NCBI GenBank assembly: GCA_030603065.1 | Contig: JAUVYN010000031.1 | Coordinates: forward strand, 1 to 34,138 | From: Pseudomonas sp. | GTDB lineage: Bacteria > Pseudomonadota > Gammaproteobacteria > Pseudomonadales > Pseudomonadaceae | Direction of reading: 5' to 3' | DNA: 34,138 nt | Shown: positions 1 through 9,231 of the stretch, one piece after another | Layout: each line of letters starts with the position of its first letter | Position numbering within the stretch: the stretch's first letter is position 1 | Translations under genes and position numbers: made by a program | The notes under the pieces: generated by a model | Told to the model about the DNA's origin: nothing | What the model saw: only the letters and a program-made list of their open reading frames with translations | The model's database searches: none

Positions 1-1
1 T

Positions 2-331
2 CCGAAACCGGATGGCGTGCTCAGCTTCGACAAGCTGTCTTCGGTGTTCCTGTCCAACACCAACCACGAAGAAGACCAGCCGGTTCACCTGCGCCTCAAG
101 GACCCGAGCATTCCGATCGAGAAGAACCTGCCGCTTTACGACGAGCCCGCGCAGCGTTATTGCCCGGCCGGCGTTTATGAAGTCGTCGCCAACGACGATG
201 GCAGCAAGCGCTTCCAGATCAATGCCCAGAACTGCGTACACTGCAAGACGTGCGACATCAAGGACCCCTCCCAGAACATCAACTGGGTGGCGCCGGAAGG
301 CACGGGTGGCCCCAACTACCCGAACATGTAA
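2..331 (+). CDS. Electron transfer flavoprotein-ubiquinone oxidoreductase, C-terminal part (partial)
   Basis: This is the last ~109 codons of an ETF:ubiquinone oxidoreductase, the membrane-associated flavo-iron-sulfur protein that passes electrons from reduced ETF (fatty-acid and amino-acid oxidation) to ubiquinone. The reading frame is open to the left edge, so the FAD domain lies outside the window. The visible part is the ferredoxin-like 4Fe-4S module: a Cys in YCPAGVYE is followed by the cluster motif CVHCKTC, and the protein ends with the family-typical [19 protein letters not shown] perfect intrinsic terminator follows 6 bases after the stop. The identification rests on the conserved C-terminus and is firm. 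Confidence 0.94.
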   Translation, partial: PKPDGVLSFDKLSSVFLSNTNHEEDQPVHLRLKDPSIPIEKNLPLYDEPAQRYCPAGVYEVVANDDGSKRFQINAQNCVHCKTCDIKDPSQNINWVAPEGTGGPNYPNM

Positions 332-336
332 GACCC

Positions 337-362
337 AAAACCCTGCTTCGGCAGGGTTTTTT
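337..362 (+). terminator. Rho-independent terminator of the ETF-QO gene
   Basis: A perfect 10-bp inverted repeat (AAAACCCTGC / GCAGGGTTTT) with a TTCG tetraloop runs directly into a six-T tract. It starts 6 bases after the ETF-QO stop codon. The A-rich 5' arm could also make it work weakly on the other strand, for transcripts arriving from the minus-strand gene at 608. Confidence 0.93.
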
Positions 363-496
363 CATCCCGGGGTCGTCAGCCTTGAAGCAAGCCCGACTGG
401 TTCGCAGCTTCGCTGCAACATCCTTTGGCTGTTGCTGTCACAACCGGTATCGGAGCAATCCGATTCCATTCACGTCAGCAGAGCGAGGACTGAACG

Positions 497-574
497 ATGG
501 GCAAGTATGTGTTGGGTTGGTTTTTGGGTATTCCCGTTTCGGTACTGGTAATTCTCTATTTCATATTCAACTAG
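497..574 (+). CDS. 25-residue single-pass membrane micro-protein
   Basis: This short ORF encodes MGKYVLGWFLGIPVSVLVIL followed by YFIFN. A charged, glycine-containing N-terminus leads into one continuous hydrophobic segment (about residues 5-24) long enough to span a membrane. A purine-rich GAGCGAGGA element lies about 7 bases before the ATG and acts as a plausible ribosome binding site. The gene sits between the ETF-QO terminator and the convergent transglutaminase gene, so it needs its own promoter; none is convincing in 363-490. Its small size means it would be missed by ordinary gene callers. I recall similar tiny hydrophobic ORFs in gammaproteobacteria but cannot name a family, and no function is assigned. 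Confidence 0.6.
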   Translation: MGKYVLGWFLGIPVSVLVILYFIFN

Positions 575-607
575 CCGTTCCGGCCAGTGCGGCAAGGGCG
601 GGGCAAC

Positions 608-1537
608 CTACTGCGCCGCCGGTCGCCATTCGGCCTGCATTACCGCCGGCTCCTCGCGGTTCGAAGTGACGTCCACGGCGACGGTCAGCACGTGATCCCC
701 TCCCCCTGTCATGACGCCCTTGAGCGGGGTGACATCGGCAAAGTCCCGCCCCCAACCCAGGACGATGTAGCGCTCGTCGGGCAAACAGCCATTGGTAGGG
801 TCGATCTCCAGCCAACCCCAACCTGGAATGAATACTGCCACCCAGGCATGGGTCGCGTCTGCGCCGACCAGCTTTTCCTGTCCGGGGGGTGGCAACGTTT
901 CCATGTAGCCGCTCACGTAACGTGCTGCCAGACCCAGTGAACGCAGACAGCCTATTGTCAGATGAGCGAAGTCCTGACAAACCCCCCGTCGATTTGCCAG
1001 CACTTCCTGCAAAGGCGTAGCGACCGTGGTGGAATGCGGGTCATAGGCGAACTCGTTGAAGATTCTCTGATTCAGTTCGAGTACGGCGTCGCGCAGGTTC
1101 CGCCCCGCCCAGAAACTGGGCAGCGCGTAGTCGGCCAGGCTCTCGTGCTGGTGAATGAAAGGGGAATCGAGCACGAACAGCCGAGCCTCGAGACTGTCAC
1201 GATTGCTCGCACCGATATCACCACGCAAATCCTGAACCGCCTGCTCCCAGCCAATGGTGCTGAAGAAGTCCTGGGTTGGCCTGGCACGGGTCTCGATGTC
1301 ACTGACCACGCTGACTTCCAGTTCGTGGTGAACGCGCTCGATAGAGAAATACACGACACGATTGCCAAAAAAATCCACCCGTTCGCGCATTCGCTCAGGT
1401 GTCGGCGAGATGATCAGTTGCGTATTTTCACAGAACTGCCAGGGCAGTGAGCGCGGCAGGATGCGCGCCTCGTTGTGGCTGAGTGTTACATCGCCGCTGT
1501 ATTCATAGCGCGTAGTATGGCGTAACTGATATTTCAT
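608..1537 (-). CDS. Transglutaminase-like cysteine peptidase family protein (short form)
   Basis: This 309-residue protein has the bacterial transglutaminase-like N-terminal beta domain (about 1-90) followed by a transglutaminase/papain-like core. The catalytic triad is visible: Cys187 in RRGVCQDFAH, His230 in GADATHAWV and Asp246 in WLEIDPTNG. In bacteria this fold usually acts as a peptidase or amide-bond processing enzyme rather than a cross-linker. No signal peptide is seen, so it is expected in the cytoplasm. It is the last gene of a three-gene minus-strand operon, 13 bases after the fused ATP-grasp/alpha-E gene, and shares the YVSGY/GWGWLEIDPT region with the larger transglutaminase two genes upstream. 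The substrate is unknown; the context suggests a peptide made by the neighbouring ATP-grasp enzymes. Confidence 0.9.
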   Translation of the reverse strand: MKYQLRHTTRYEYSGDVTLSHNEARILPRSLPWQFCENTQLIISPTPERMRERVDFFGNRVVYFSIERVHHELEVSVVSDIETRARPTQDFFSTIGWEQAVQDLRGDIGASNRDSLEARLFVLDSPFIHQHESLADYALPSFWAGRNLRDAVLELNQRIFNEFAYDPHSTTVATPLQEVLANRRGVCQDFAHLTIGCLRSLGLAARYVSGYMETLPPPGQEKLVGADATHAWVAVFIPGWGWLEIDPTNGCLPDERYIVLGWGRDFADVTPLKGVMTGGGDHVLTVAVDVTSNREEPAVMQAEWRPAAQ

Positions 1538-1550
1538 CGATGCCTGAACC

Positions 1551-4145
1551 TCAAGGGGGCCCGCTGTACTGCATTGTCACCAGCTGCCGCGGGGCTTCCA
1601 CGTGGCTGAAGTGACTGTGCGAAATCGCGTTGGACAATTCAGCCATGGGGCCGATCAGTGCATCCAGCAACTGCTGCAGCGCCTCGCGGGCCTCTTCGGA
1701 AGAGTCCAGGTCGACCAACCTTTCGATATCGACCAGACGAAGCGCACTGGTGGCCTGGATCACCAAGCGGTTTTCCAGATTCCGATAGGGCGAGCTGTTC
1801 GCGGACGGCAGTTTCTCGATCTGCCTTGCAAGCCGCTTGAGCATGTAGCCGACCGACCGCGGGTTGGTTTCATCGAAAAGCAGCAGATCCAGGATCGCCG
1901 CCGGATGGAGCTGAGACCGATAGCGTCGACGATAGACCGGCAAGTTGTCCGTGGTCGAGAGTACCACTTCCCAGAGCGGAATACCTGGCTGTGCGGCGGT
2001 CAGCAGGGCCAGCTTGAGCAGCTCCAGACTGCCGAGCGCGCGTTCGATAAAACGACCGATATCAAGGAAACGCCAACCATAGTGGTGTGGCATGGTTTCG
2101 TTGCACAGCCCAAAAAAGGCCGCCAGGTCCAGAACCATGGCTTCCAGATGACGCTGACCGACCACCACTCCGCGAGCCCGGGACATGGTATTAAACCGCT
2201 GTCGCATGCTGTTGATGGCCCGCCAGGTGTCGTCTCCGAGATGATCGCGGACCGCACGGCTATTCCGAACGAAATGTCCGAACAACACGGGCAGCCCGTC
2301 TGGTGTGTCATCAGCAAATAGCTGAAGCAGGCGGTCACGCGTGGCTATGTATTCCGGCGAGAAGCGCCCGTAACCCAACGGCGGCGGTGCGTCGGCTATT
2401 GGCTCGGGATCTTCCAGTGGCAGCTCCAGAGCGCGCATCAGGTCAGGCAGCAGATTCACCCCAGCCTCATGACGATCCTCCTGGAGCAGCCGCGCAAGCG
2501 CTTCCCTGAGCAGGCGCGAACGCGAATCGAGGCGCTCGCCGTAACGCCCCATCCAGAACAGGCTCTCGGCTACCCGGCAGGGCAGATCCTTACCGTCGCG
2601 GGTTACTACAATCGGGCCCTGGGCCTGGCGCAGCAGGCTGATATGCGGTTGCGGTACCGGCGCCAGCACCCACACATCCTTGACCGTGCGGCTTTGCATC
2701 AATGGCGCCCCAGGCTCTCCCACCCAGGCAAGCCCCCCGGGCATCACCCGGAAATTGCGCTCGCTGACCGGCTTCTTCAGATCATCCGGCTCGACCAGGC
2801 TGAAAAAGCGCAGCGTCGTATGCTGCCGCTCGAGCGTACGAGTCTGTGGATTGAAACCTGGTGTGACTGACGATTCGACCAGCTTCTGGGCGGTGAAGAG
2901 ATGCGGACGCTTGAGCAGATCCTGATGCAGAGTCTGCAGTGCGTCGAGGCTCATCTGCTCAGGTCGGAAGATCTTGCCGGGACGCGTCACGTCGCGCAGC
3001 GTCCACTCATCCAGCGCCTTGTACAATTCGGAAATCGCGTTCGGATCACCACACCAGAGCGTCTCGCGGCACGGCAGCAGCAGATCTTCACCCAGCAGGT
3101 GCTGGCAAAGGCTGGGCAGAAAGGCAGCGAGCCCAGGATGCTCCAGGACGCCGGCGCCGAGCGCATTGGCGATACGCACCTCTCCATTCCGTGCCGCTTG
3201 CAGCAGCCCCGGCACACCCAATAACGAGTCCGCGCGGAGCTCCAGCGGGTCACACCAGGGATCATTGATCTGGCGGACGATCACATCCACCTGGGTCAGA
3301 CCGCCCAATGTGCGCATGGAGACCTGCCCGTCGCGCACGACCAGATCGTCCCCTTCGACCAATGAAAAGTTCATGTAATTGGCCAGCCAGGCATGCTCGA
3401 AGTAGCCGGGACTACCCGGGCCCGGAGACAGCAACACGATGTTTGGCTGCTCGCGATGGGCACTGGCCAGCCCCGCCAGGCAACGGTGCTGTGCCTGGAG
3501 GAACCCGGCCAGACGCTTGATCGGAGCGTCACGGTAGATGCTTGGCAGCGCCCGTGCGAGGGTAATGCGATTTTCCAGAGCGTAGCCCGCCCCGGACGGC
3601 GACTGAGTCCAGTCTCCAAGGACCACCCAGCGACCGCGATCATCACGGATGACGTCGGTGCCATGGAATATCAGCAGCGGCCGCTCCAGCAGCGACGGCG
3701 AATCGGCAGCGGAAAACAGGAAACCGGGGTGGGTATAGATGAGCTCAGGGGGCAACAATCCCTCTTCGATGACTCGGCGCTCGCCGTAAAGATCATCCAG
3801 CAAGTGTTCCAGCAATCTGCTGCGCTGTCGCAACCCTGCTTCCAGATGCTCCCACTCTTCAGTACTGATGACCCACGGGAGGCAATCCAGTCGCCAAGGA
3901 CGCACCTGCCCCGGGTCGTCCTCGTAGGGATTGAAGGTCACACCATTTTCGTGAAGCAGGTTCTGCGCTTCTTCCGAGCGACTCGCCAGCATCTCGGCGC
4001 CCAGCACGGAAAAATCCTCGAGCAGGGTCTGCCACTGCGAACGCGGCTGTCCTTCCGGGTGGAACAGCTCGTCATGGCCGGCGTGTCCCGGGTAATCTCC
4101 AAGAAGGCTCTGTACGGCGGAGTCGGTCTTACCGGACGGCTGCAT
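1551..4145 (-). CDS. Fused circularly permuted ATP-grasp (DUF404/DUF407-like) and alpha-E (DUF403) protein
   Basis: This 864-residue protein joins two domains encoded separately on the opposite strand. Residues about 40-515 align in order with the free-standing ATP-grasp at 7775 (shared EGDDLVV, LGVPGLLQA, SPSGAGYALENR). Residues about 521-860 begin with RVAESLFWMGRYGERL, the alpha-E signature. The family is predicted to form peptide or amide bonds using ATP, with alpha-E as a helical partner. The ATP-grasp half looks eroded. Where the free copy has VVKPANESGGYG, this one has RDVTRPGKIFRPEQM with no glycine loop. LEDN is replaced by LGDW, LRPF by LRFF, and the SSQGGGSKDTW stretch by QSRTVKDVW. 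It may be a non-catalytic or substrate-altered paralogue. The ATG is preceded by an AGGA element. It lies 60 bases after the transglutaminase-DUF2126 gene. Confidence 0.88.
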   Translation of the reverse strand: MQPSGKTDSAVQSLLGDYPGHAGHDELFHPEGQPRSQWQTLLEDFSVLGAEMLASRSEEAQNLLHENGVTFNPYEDDPGQVRPWRLDCLPWVISTEEWEHLEAGLRQRSRLLEHLLDDLYGERRVIEEGLLPPELIYTHPGFLFSAADSPSLLERPLLIFHGTDVIRDDRGRWVVLGDWTQSPSGAGYALENRITLARALPSIYRDAPIKRLAGFLQAQHRCLAGLASAHREQPNIVLLSPGPGSPGYFEHAWLANYMNFSLVEGDDLVVRDGQVSMRTLGGLTQVDVIVRQINDPWCDPLELRADSLLGVPGLLQAARNGEVRIANALGAGVLEHPGLAAFLPSLCQHLLGEDLLLPCRETLWCGDPNAISELYKALDEWTLRDVTRPGKIFRPEQMSLDALQTLHQDLLKRPHLFTAQKLVESSVTPGFNPQTRTLERQHTTLRFFSLVEPDDLKKPVSERNFRVMPGGLAWVGEPGAPLMQSRTVKDVWVLAPVPQPHISLLRQAQGPIVVTRDGKDLPCRVAESLFWMGRYGERLDSRSRLLREALARLLQEDRHEAGVNLLPDLMRALELPLEDPEPIADAPPPLGYGRFSPEYIATRDRLLQLFADDTPDGLPVLFGHFVRNSRAVRDHLGDDTWRAINSMRQRFNTMSRARGVVVGQRHLEAMVLDLAAFFGLCNETMPHHYGWRFLDIGRFIERALGSLELLKLALLTAAQPGIPLWEVVLSTTDNLPVYRRRYRSQLHPAAILDLLLFDETNPRSVGYMLKRLARQIEKLPSANSSPYRNLENRLVIQATSALRLVDIERLVDLDSSEEAREALQQLLDALIGPMAELSNAISHSHFSHVEAPRQLVTMQYSGPP

Positions 4146-4205
4146 GGTCGAATCCTGGCAGCACCCGCGTCATGCGAGTGCCTGGATGAATTGAACAGTC
4201 GACCA

Positions 4206-7200
4206 TTATAGCTCCGGTGGCTTCACGGCTGCACGACGCAAATCCAGGGTATGCGGGTATTCCTGTCCCGGCGCCTGTTCGATGCGAGTGAAACTGCCGG
4301 CGGTGTGTCCGTATGGCCAGAAGCGGGCCATACGCCGAGCCTCCGCCTCGTTGGCATTGACCGGGAAGGTCTCGTAATTGCGTCCCGCCGGATGTACTAC
4401 ATGGTACGTGCAGCCGCCGATGGAGCGCTTGTTCCAGGTATCGACCAGATCGAACACCAGTGGCGCCTGTACCTCTATCATCGGGTGCATTGCCGATGGG
4501 GGTTGCCAGGCACGATAGCGCACTGCCGCTACCGCCTCGCCCGGTACCCCTGTCGATTGCAGCGGCACCTTCACGCCGTTGCAGGTCAGAACATGGCGGG
4601 CCGGATTGAATTCGGTGACCTTGGCCTCGATACGTTCGACTGACGAATCCACGTAGCGCGCCGTACCTCCGCCACTGACCTCCTCGCCCAGCACGTGCCA
4701 TGGCTCGATCGCCTGGCGTAGGTGCAGCCCCACCCCCTGGTAGCGAACCTCGCCCACCTGCGGAAAGCGAAACTCGAGGAATGGCTTGAACCAGTCGAGT
4801 TCAAAGCCGAATCCGTGCTCGCGCAAGTCCGCTATCACCTCACCCAGATCCGCCCAGATGAAATGCGGCATCATCCACTTGTCATGCAGCGCGGTCCCCC
4901 AGCGCACCAGTGGCTTGCGGTAGGGACTGGCGTAGAAACGAGCCACCAGTGCACGAATCAGCAATTGCTGCATCAGGCTCATCTCGGCATGCGGCGGCAT
5001 TTCGAAGCCGCGCAGCTCAAGAAGCCCCAGCCGGCCGGTTGCGGTATCCGGCGAGTACAGCTTGTCGATACAGAATTCAGCCCGATGGGTGTTGCCGGTG
5101 ATGTCGGTGAGAAGGTGGCGCAGTAGCCGATCGACCAGCCACGGCTGGGGAATCTCTCCCTCCGGCATCTGCGCGAGCGCAATCTCAAGCTCGTAGATTG
5201 CTTCATGGCGCGCCTCATCCACCCTGGGTGCCTGGCTAGTGGGCCCGATGAACAGACCGGAAAACAGGTACGACAGGCTCGGATGGTGCTGCCAGAAGGT
5301 GAGCATGCTACCGAGCAGGTCCGGCCTGCGCAGGAATGGCGAATCGGCCGGCGTACGGCCTCCGAGCGTTACGTGATTACCGCCACCGGTACCAGTATGG
5401 CGGCCATCGAGCATGAACTTCTCGGTACCCAGCCGCGTCAATCGCGCCTGCTCGTAAAGAACCCGGGTATTGCTGACAAGTTCGTTCCAGCCATCGGCGG
5501 GCATTACGTTGACTTCGATTACCCCGGGGTCCGGAGTGATCATGAATTTTTCCAGACGCGGGTCGGACGGCGGCGGATAACCTTCGACGCACACCGGCAT
5601 GTTCAGATGGGCGGCCGTCTGCTCGATGTGCGCAAGCAGTTCGAGGTAGTCCTCCAGCTGACCAAGCGGCGGCAGGAACACGAAGAGTTTCCCATCGCGC
5701 GGCTCGATGCACAGTGCGGTGCCGATCACCCCGGAGTCGATCATGTCCGGCTGCTGCTCCTGCCAGTCCTGCGCCGCGCCCTGGTGATGCAGTCCGCTCT
5801 GCCTGATCCTGGCTGCCTGGGCCTCGTTGTAGCGGCTGGCGACCTCCCCATGAATGTCCGCCAGTGCGGGCAACGGCTCGAACAGCGAACGAGGCAACGG
5901 CTCGTCGCGCTTGCTGACCGGCAGCGCCGAGAGGGGCAAACGCAAACCCATCGGCGAATCGCCCGGCACCAGAAACAGGTGCTCTCGGCGTACCGGCCAC
6001 GCCCCGCTCTCCCAGCCTTTGCCATCCAGACGCCGCGCCAACGGCAAGGCCAGCCCGGTCAAACTGTCAAGGCCGCGTTCGAGCAAACGAGCCAGACGGG
6101 CACGCTCCTCGTCATCCCCGAGGTCCTCTTCGTGCAAATCAATGTCCACCGGCTGCTGACGCTCCAGCCAGAGGTAGTAATACGCATCTTCGTAGCAGGG
6201 AATCAGAAACTTGTCCGCGAGGCCAAGGCGCCCTACCAGTTCACGGGCGAATATCCGCGCATCGTCCTCGACGATGTCGTAATCGCGCGACATGTCGGCA
6301 AGCCAACGGTCATCCTGCCAAACCGGCACGCCGTCGCGCCGCCAGTAACAGGCAAGAGCCCAGCGGGGCAGCGGCTCGCCCGGATACCATTTTCCCTGCT
6401 GATAATGAATGAGCGAACCGGGAGCGAAAATCGGTCTCAGTCGTTTCAGCAGCTGCTCGGACAATGCGCGCTTGGTCGGCCCCTGGGCCGCCGTGTTCCA
6501 TTCTGGTGCATCCATGTCGTCGACTGACACAAAAGTGGGCTCACCGCCCATGGTCAGGCGCACATCCAGTGCATCGAGCTGCGCATCGACTTCCTTTCCG
6601 AGCGCATCGATCCGCTCCCACTGCTCTTCCGTATAGGGTTTGGTGACGCGGGGGTCCTCATGCACCCGAGTGACGCTCATGGTGAACTCGAAATCGACTT
6701 CGCAAGGCTCGGTTGCACCGGTAATGGGCGCAGCGCTCGATGGTTCGGGCGTGGCAGCCAGCGGCAGGTGCCCTTCCCCGGCGAACAGGCCGGAAGTTGG
6801 ATCGAGACCGATCCAGCCCGCACCGGGAACGAACACTTCGGTCCAGGCGTGCAGGTCGGTGAAGTCGACTTCAGTACCCGAAGGCCCGTCCAACGCCTTC
6901 ACATCGGCCGTCAACTGAATCAGATAACCCGAGACAAAGCGTGCAGCGAGCCCCAGTTCCCGCAGAATGCGCACCAGCAGCCAGGCGGTGTCTCTACATG
7001 AGCCCCGCTTCAGCTCAAGAGTTTCCTCTTCGGTCTGCACGCCCGGTTCGAGGCGAATCAGGTACTCGATGTGTTGTGAGAGTTTCTGGTTTATATCCAC
7101 CAGAAAGCTGGTGATCGCGGTTTTTTCGGTGCTGATGCTCTCGAGCCACTTTCGCAGAAGCGGCCCCGCTTCTGGCTTCTCCAGGTAGGGGCCGAGCTCC

Positions 7201-7535
7201 TTGCGCAACCCTTCGGGATAGTTGAACGGGAAGTGCTCGGCGTAATCCTCTACGAAGAAGTCGAAAGGATTGATCACCGTCATGGGTGCTATCAATTCAA
7301 CGTCTACGCTGAGATGGTCTATCTTTTCAGGAAAGACCACGCGTGCTACATGGTTTCCAAAGGGGTCCTGCTGCCAGTTGATGAACATGTCCCCGCCGGT
7401 AACCTTCATGCTGTAGGCCTCGACTGGCGTGCGGCAATGGGGCGCCGGGCGCAGGCGGATCTGGTGCGGCGCTACCGACACGGGCTTGGAAAATGCATAT
7501 CGAGTCGTATGTCTGAGTGCTACACGGATGGTCAT
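4206..7535 (-). CDS. Transglutaminase-like / DUF2126 fusion protein
   Basis: This large cytoplasmic-looking protein has 1109 residues from the chosen ATG. The N-terminal half is a complete transglutaminase-like module: Cys180 in KRGSCRDTAW, His229 in FTDLHAWTE and Asp245 in WIGLDPTSG. From about residue 300 it carries the DUF2126 region, beginning LDVRLTMGGEPTFVSVDD and continuing to the C-terminus. A GTG 54 bases upstream is in frame, but the ATG at 7535 puts MTIRVALRHTTRYAF at the N-terminus, the same arrangement as the shorter transglutaminase (MKYQLRHTTRYEY), so it is preferred. It is the first gene of the minus-strand operon and is divergent from the ATP-grasp gene at 7775. DUF2126 always seems to occur with such transglutaminases and ATP-grasp proteins; its activity is unproven. 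Confidence 0.92.
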   Translation of the reverse strand: MTIRVALRHTTRYAFSKPVSVAPHQIRLRPAPHCRTPVEAYSMKVTGGDMFINWQQDPFGNHVARVVFPEKIDHLSVDVELIAPMTVINPFDFFVEDYAEHFPFNYPEGLRKELGPYLEKPEAGPLLRKWLESISTEKTAITSFLVDINQKLSQHIEYLIRLEPGVQTEEETLELKRGSCRDTAWLLVRILRELGLAARFVSGYLIQLTADVKALDGPSGTEVDFTDLHAWTEVFVPGAGWIGLDPTSGLFAGEGHLPLAATPEPSSAAPITGATEPCEVDFEFTMSVTRVHEDPRVTKPYTEEQWERIDALGKEVDAQLDALDVRLTMGGEPTFVSVDDMDAPEWNTAAQGPTKRALSEQLLKRLRPIFAPGSLIHYQQGKWYPGEPLPRWALACYWRRDGVPVWQDDRWLADMSRDYDIVEDDARIFARELVGRLGLADKFLIPCYEDAYYYLWLERQQPVDIDLHEEDLGDDEERARLARLLERGLDSLTGLALPLARRLDGKGWESGAWPVRREHLFLVPGDSPMGLRLPLSALPVSKRDEPLPRSLFEPLPALADIHGEVASRYNEAQAARIRQSGLHHQGAAQDWQEQQPDMIDSGVIGTALCIEPRDGKLFVFLPPLGQLEDYLELLAHIEQTAAHLNMPVCVEGYPPPSDPRLEKFMITPDPGVIEVNVMPADGWNELVSNTRVLYEQARLTRLGTEKFMLDGRHTGTGGGNHVTLGGRTPADSPFLRRPDLLGSMLTFWQHHPSLSYLFSGLFIGPTSQAPRVDEARHEAIYELEIALAQMPEGEIPQPWLVDRLLRHLLTDITGNTHRAEFCIDKLYSPDTATGRLGLLELRGFEMPPHAEMSLMQQLLIRALVARFYASPYRKPLVRWGTALHDKWMMPHFIWADLGEVIADLREHGFGFELDWFKPFLEFRFPQVGEVRYQGVGLHLRQAIEPWHVLGEEVSGGGTARYVDSSVERIEAKVTEFNPARHVLTCNGVKVPLQSTGVPGEAVAAVRYRAWQPPSAMHPMIEVQAPLVFDLVDTWNKRSIGGCTYHVVHPAGRNYETFPVNANEAEARRMARFWPYGHTAGSFTRIEQAPGQEYPHTLDLRRAAVKPPEL

Positions 7536-7774
7536 TGGCGCAGTCCCGGTATAAGTTCGGATTGAAGATCGAAGCAATGGGTGTGCCACAAGGCTAGTAC
7601 GGGCAACACGACAATTGCGTTAACGCGCTGCCAGCCTCCGACAGAGGTCCATTCGCTCAGCATAGCCTACCGTCGCGCTGTCGAAGGAAGAGGTGTCCGA
7701 GGCCACATACGAGAGCGATGGTATGGCAATTGCAGCGATTCACCCTATCACCCCTGGGCGAACAGAGTAGCTGA
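7536..7774. promoter_or_regulatory. Divergent intergenic region between the two peptide-system operons
   Basis: These 239 bases separate the start codons of the two opposed operons and must hold the promoters for both. I could not find a convincing -35/-10 pair on either strand. The one clear element is a perfect 10-bp palindrome, GCGTTAACGC, at 7617-7626, a possible regulator site. A 65-codon frame at 7581-7778 overlaps the start of the ATP-grasp gene, has no family resemblance and is not called. Confidence 0.4.
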
Positions 7775-9229
7775 ATGAGCAAAGTAAACTGGGAAAACTA
7801 TGCGTCGAAGGGCTTTTACGACGAGCTCATCGATCGCTCCGGCAAGCCTCGGCCGGAAGCTGCCATGCTATGTCAGTATCTGGCCAACCTGGATGCACGG
7901 GAACTGGCCGAGCACAAGGCCGCTGCGGAAGTGGCGATCCAACTGATGGGCATTACCTTTACCGTTTATACCGAAGGGAGCATGATCGACCGCGCCTGGC
8001 CCTTCGATATCGTTCCCAGAATCATTCCCCTTGCTGAATGGCAGAAGACCGAAGCCGGACTCAAGCAGCGAGTCCAGGCGCTCAACATGTTCATAGATGA
8101 TCTCTACCATGAGCAAAAGGTGGTGAAGGACAAGGTTTTCCCCGCCGAAATTCTCGCCGAATCGGTCAATTTCCGACCGCAGTGCGTCGGCATCCATACC
8201 CCCCACAATGTCTGGGCGCACATCTGCGGGTCGGATCTGGTACGTGACAAGGACGGCACACTATACGTGCTTGAAGACAATCTGCGGGTTCCCTCCGGCG
8301 TGTCCTACATGCTGGAAAACCGCAACGTTACCAAGCGCGTGATGCCGGAGCTGTTCGCTACCGGGCGGATCCAGCCGGTAGACGATTACACGTCGCAGCT
8401 CTACGACATGCTCGCCTCGATGTCACCCCGCCCGGACGACGATCCCTGCATCGTCATTCTGACACCCGGAATTTACAATTCCGCCTACTACGAGCACGCC
8501 TATCTTGCCCAGCAGATGGGGGTGGAGGTGGTGGAAGGCTCGGATCTGGTTGTGGGCGATGATGACTGCGTCTACATGCGACGGATCGATGGTCTGAGCC
8601 GGGTCGACGTTATCTATCGCCGGGTTGACGACATGTTCATTGACCCGGAAGTGTTCAACCCCGACTCCATACTCGGCGTTCGCGGGTTGATGCGAGCCTG
8701 GCGCAAGGGCAACGTCGCGCTGGCGAATGCGCCTGGAGCAGGCGTGGCGGATGACAAGGTGGTCTACGCGTTCGTACCCGCCCTGATCAAGTACTACCTC
8801 GATCAGGAACCCCTGTTACCTAACGTCCCGAGCTATCTGTGCATGTTCGAGGACGACCGCCGCTACGTACTCGACAATCTCGACAAGCTGGTCGTCAAGC
8901 CGGCCAACGAGTCCGGCGGCTACGGCATGCTGATCGGCCCCCATTCCACCAAAAAGGAACGGGAAACCTTTGCCGAATTGATCAGGGCCAATCCACGCAA
9001 TTACATGGCCCAGCCGACCCTTAGCCTGTCCACCTCGCCGACGCTTTGCGGCAGCGAGATGGAACCGCGGCATGTGGACCTGCGGCCCTTCATCCTGTCC
9101 GGCGAAACGCCCTGGGTAACCACCGGGGGACTGACCCGAGTGGCGTTGACCAAGGGTTCGCTGGTGGTGAACTCATCCCAGGGTGGCGGCAGCAAGGACA
9201 CCTGGATCGTCGACCTGGCAGGAAACTGA
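7775..9229 (+). CDS. Circularly permuted type 2 ATP-grasp protein (DUF404/DUF407, COG2308-like)
   Basis: This 484-residue, apparently intact member of the circularly permuted ATP-grasp family is predicted to activate a carboxylate with ATP and join it to an amine. Active-site-like elements are all present: YVLEDNLRVPSGVSYMLENR around 164-183, Lys375 with a glycine-rich loop in KPANESGGYGM, LRPFIL at 436-441 and the closing SSQGGGSKDTW at 467-477. It begins near the N-terminus with FYDEL and TFTVY/GSMIDR elements typical of the family. The TGA stop is 2 bases before the ATG of the alpha-E gene, so the two are almost certainly co-translated. Compare the degraded relative at 1551-4145. The product of such systems has not been established. 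Confidence 0.93.
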   Translation: MSKVNWENYASKGFYDELIDRSGKPRPEAAMLCQYLANLDARELAEHKAAAEVAIQLMGITFTVYTEGSMIDRAWPFDIVPRIIPLAEWQKTEAGLKQRVQALNMFIDDLYHEQKVVKDKVFPAEILAESVNFRPQCVGIHTPHNVWAHICGSDLVRDKDGTLYVLEDNLRVPSGVSYMLENRNVTKRVMPELFATGRIQPVDDYTSQLYDMLASMSPRPDDDPCIVILTPGIYNSAYYEHAYLAQQMGVEVVEGSDLVVGDDDCVYMRRIDGLSRVDVIYRRVDDMFIDPEVFNPDSILGVRGLMRAWRKGNVALANAPGAGVADDKVVYAFVPALIKYYLDQEPLLPNVPSYLCMFEDDRRYVLDNLDKLVVKPANESGGYGMLIGPHSTKKERETFAELIRANPRNYMAQPTLSLSTSPTLCGSEMEPRHVDLRPFILSGETPWVTTGGLTRVALTKGSLVVNSSQGGGSKDTWIVDLAGN

Positions 9230-9231
9230 TC

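Noticed and set aside
3393-4211. 272-codon plus-strand frame opposite the fused ATP-grasp gene
   Set aside because: It is a shadow of a well-supported gene with no domain resemblance.
5205-6527. 440-codon open frame on the plus strand inside the DUF2126 gene
   Set aside because: It is fully antisense to a gene with clear family homology. Its translation shows no recognisable motifs, and long antisense frames are common in GC-rich DNA.
7581-7778. 65-codon ORF before the ATP-grasp gene
   Set aside because: It overlaps the ATP-grasp start, has no ribosome binding site or recognisable composition, and occupies the divergent promoter region.
9046-9231. N-terminal extension of the alpha-E gene
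   Set aside because: The frame is open, but the residues overlap the ATP-grasp coding sequence and are low-complexity. The ATG at 9232 gives the canonical family N-terminus.
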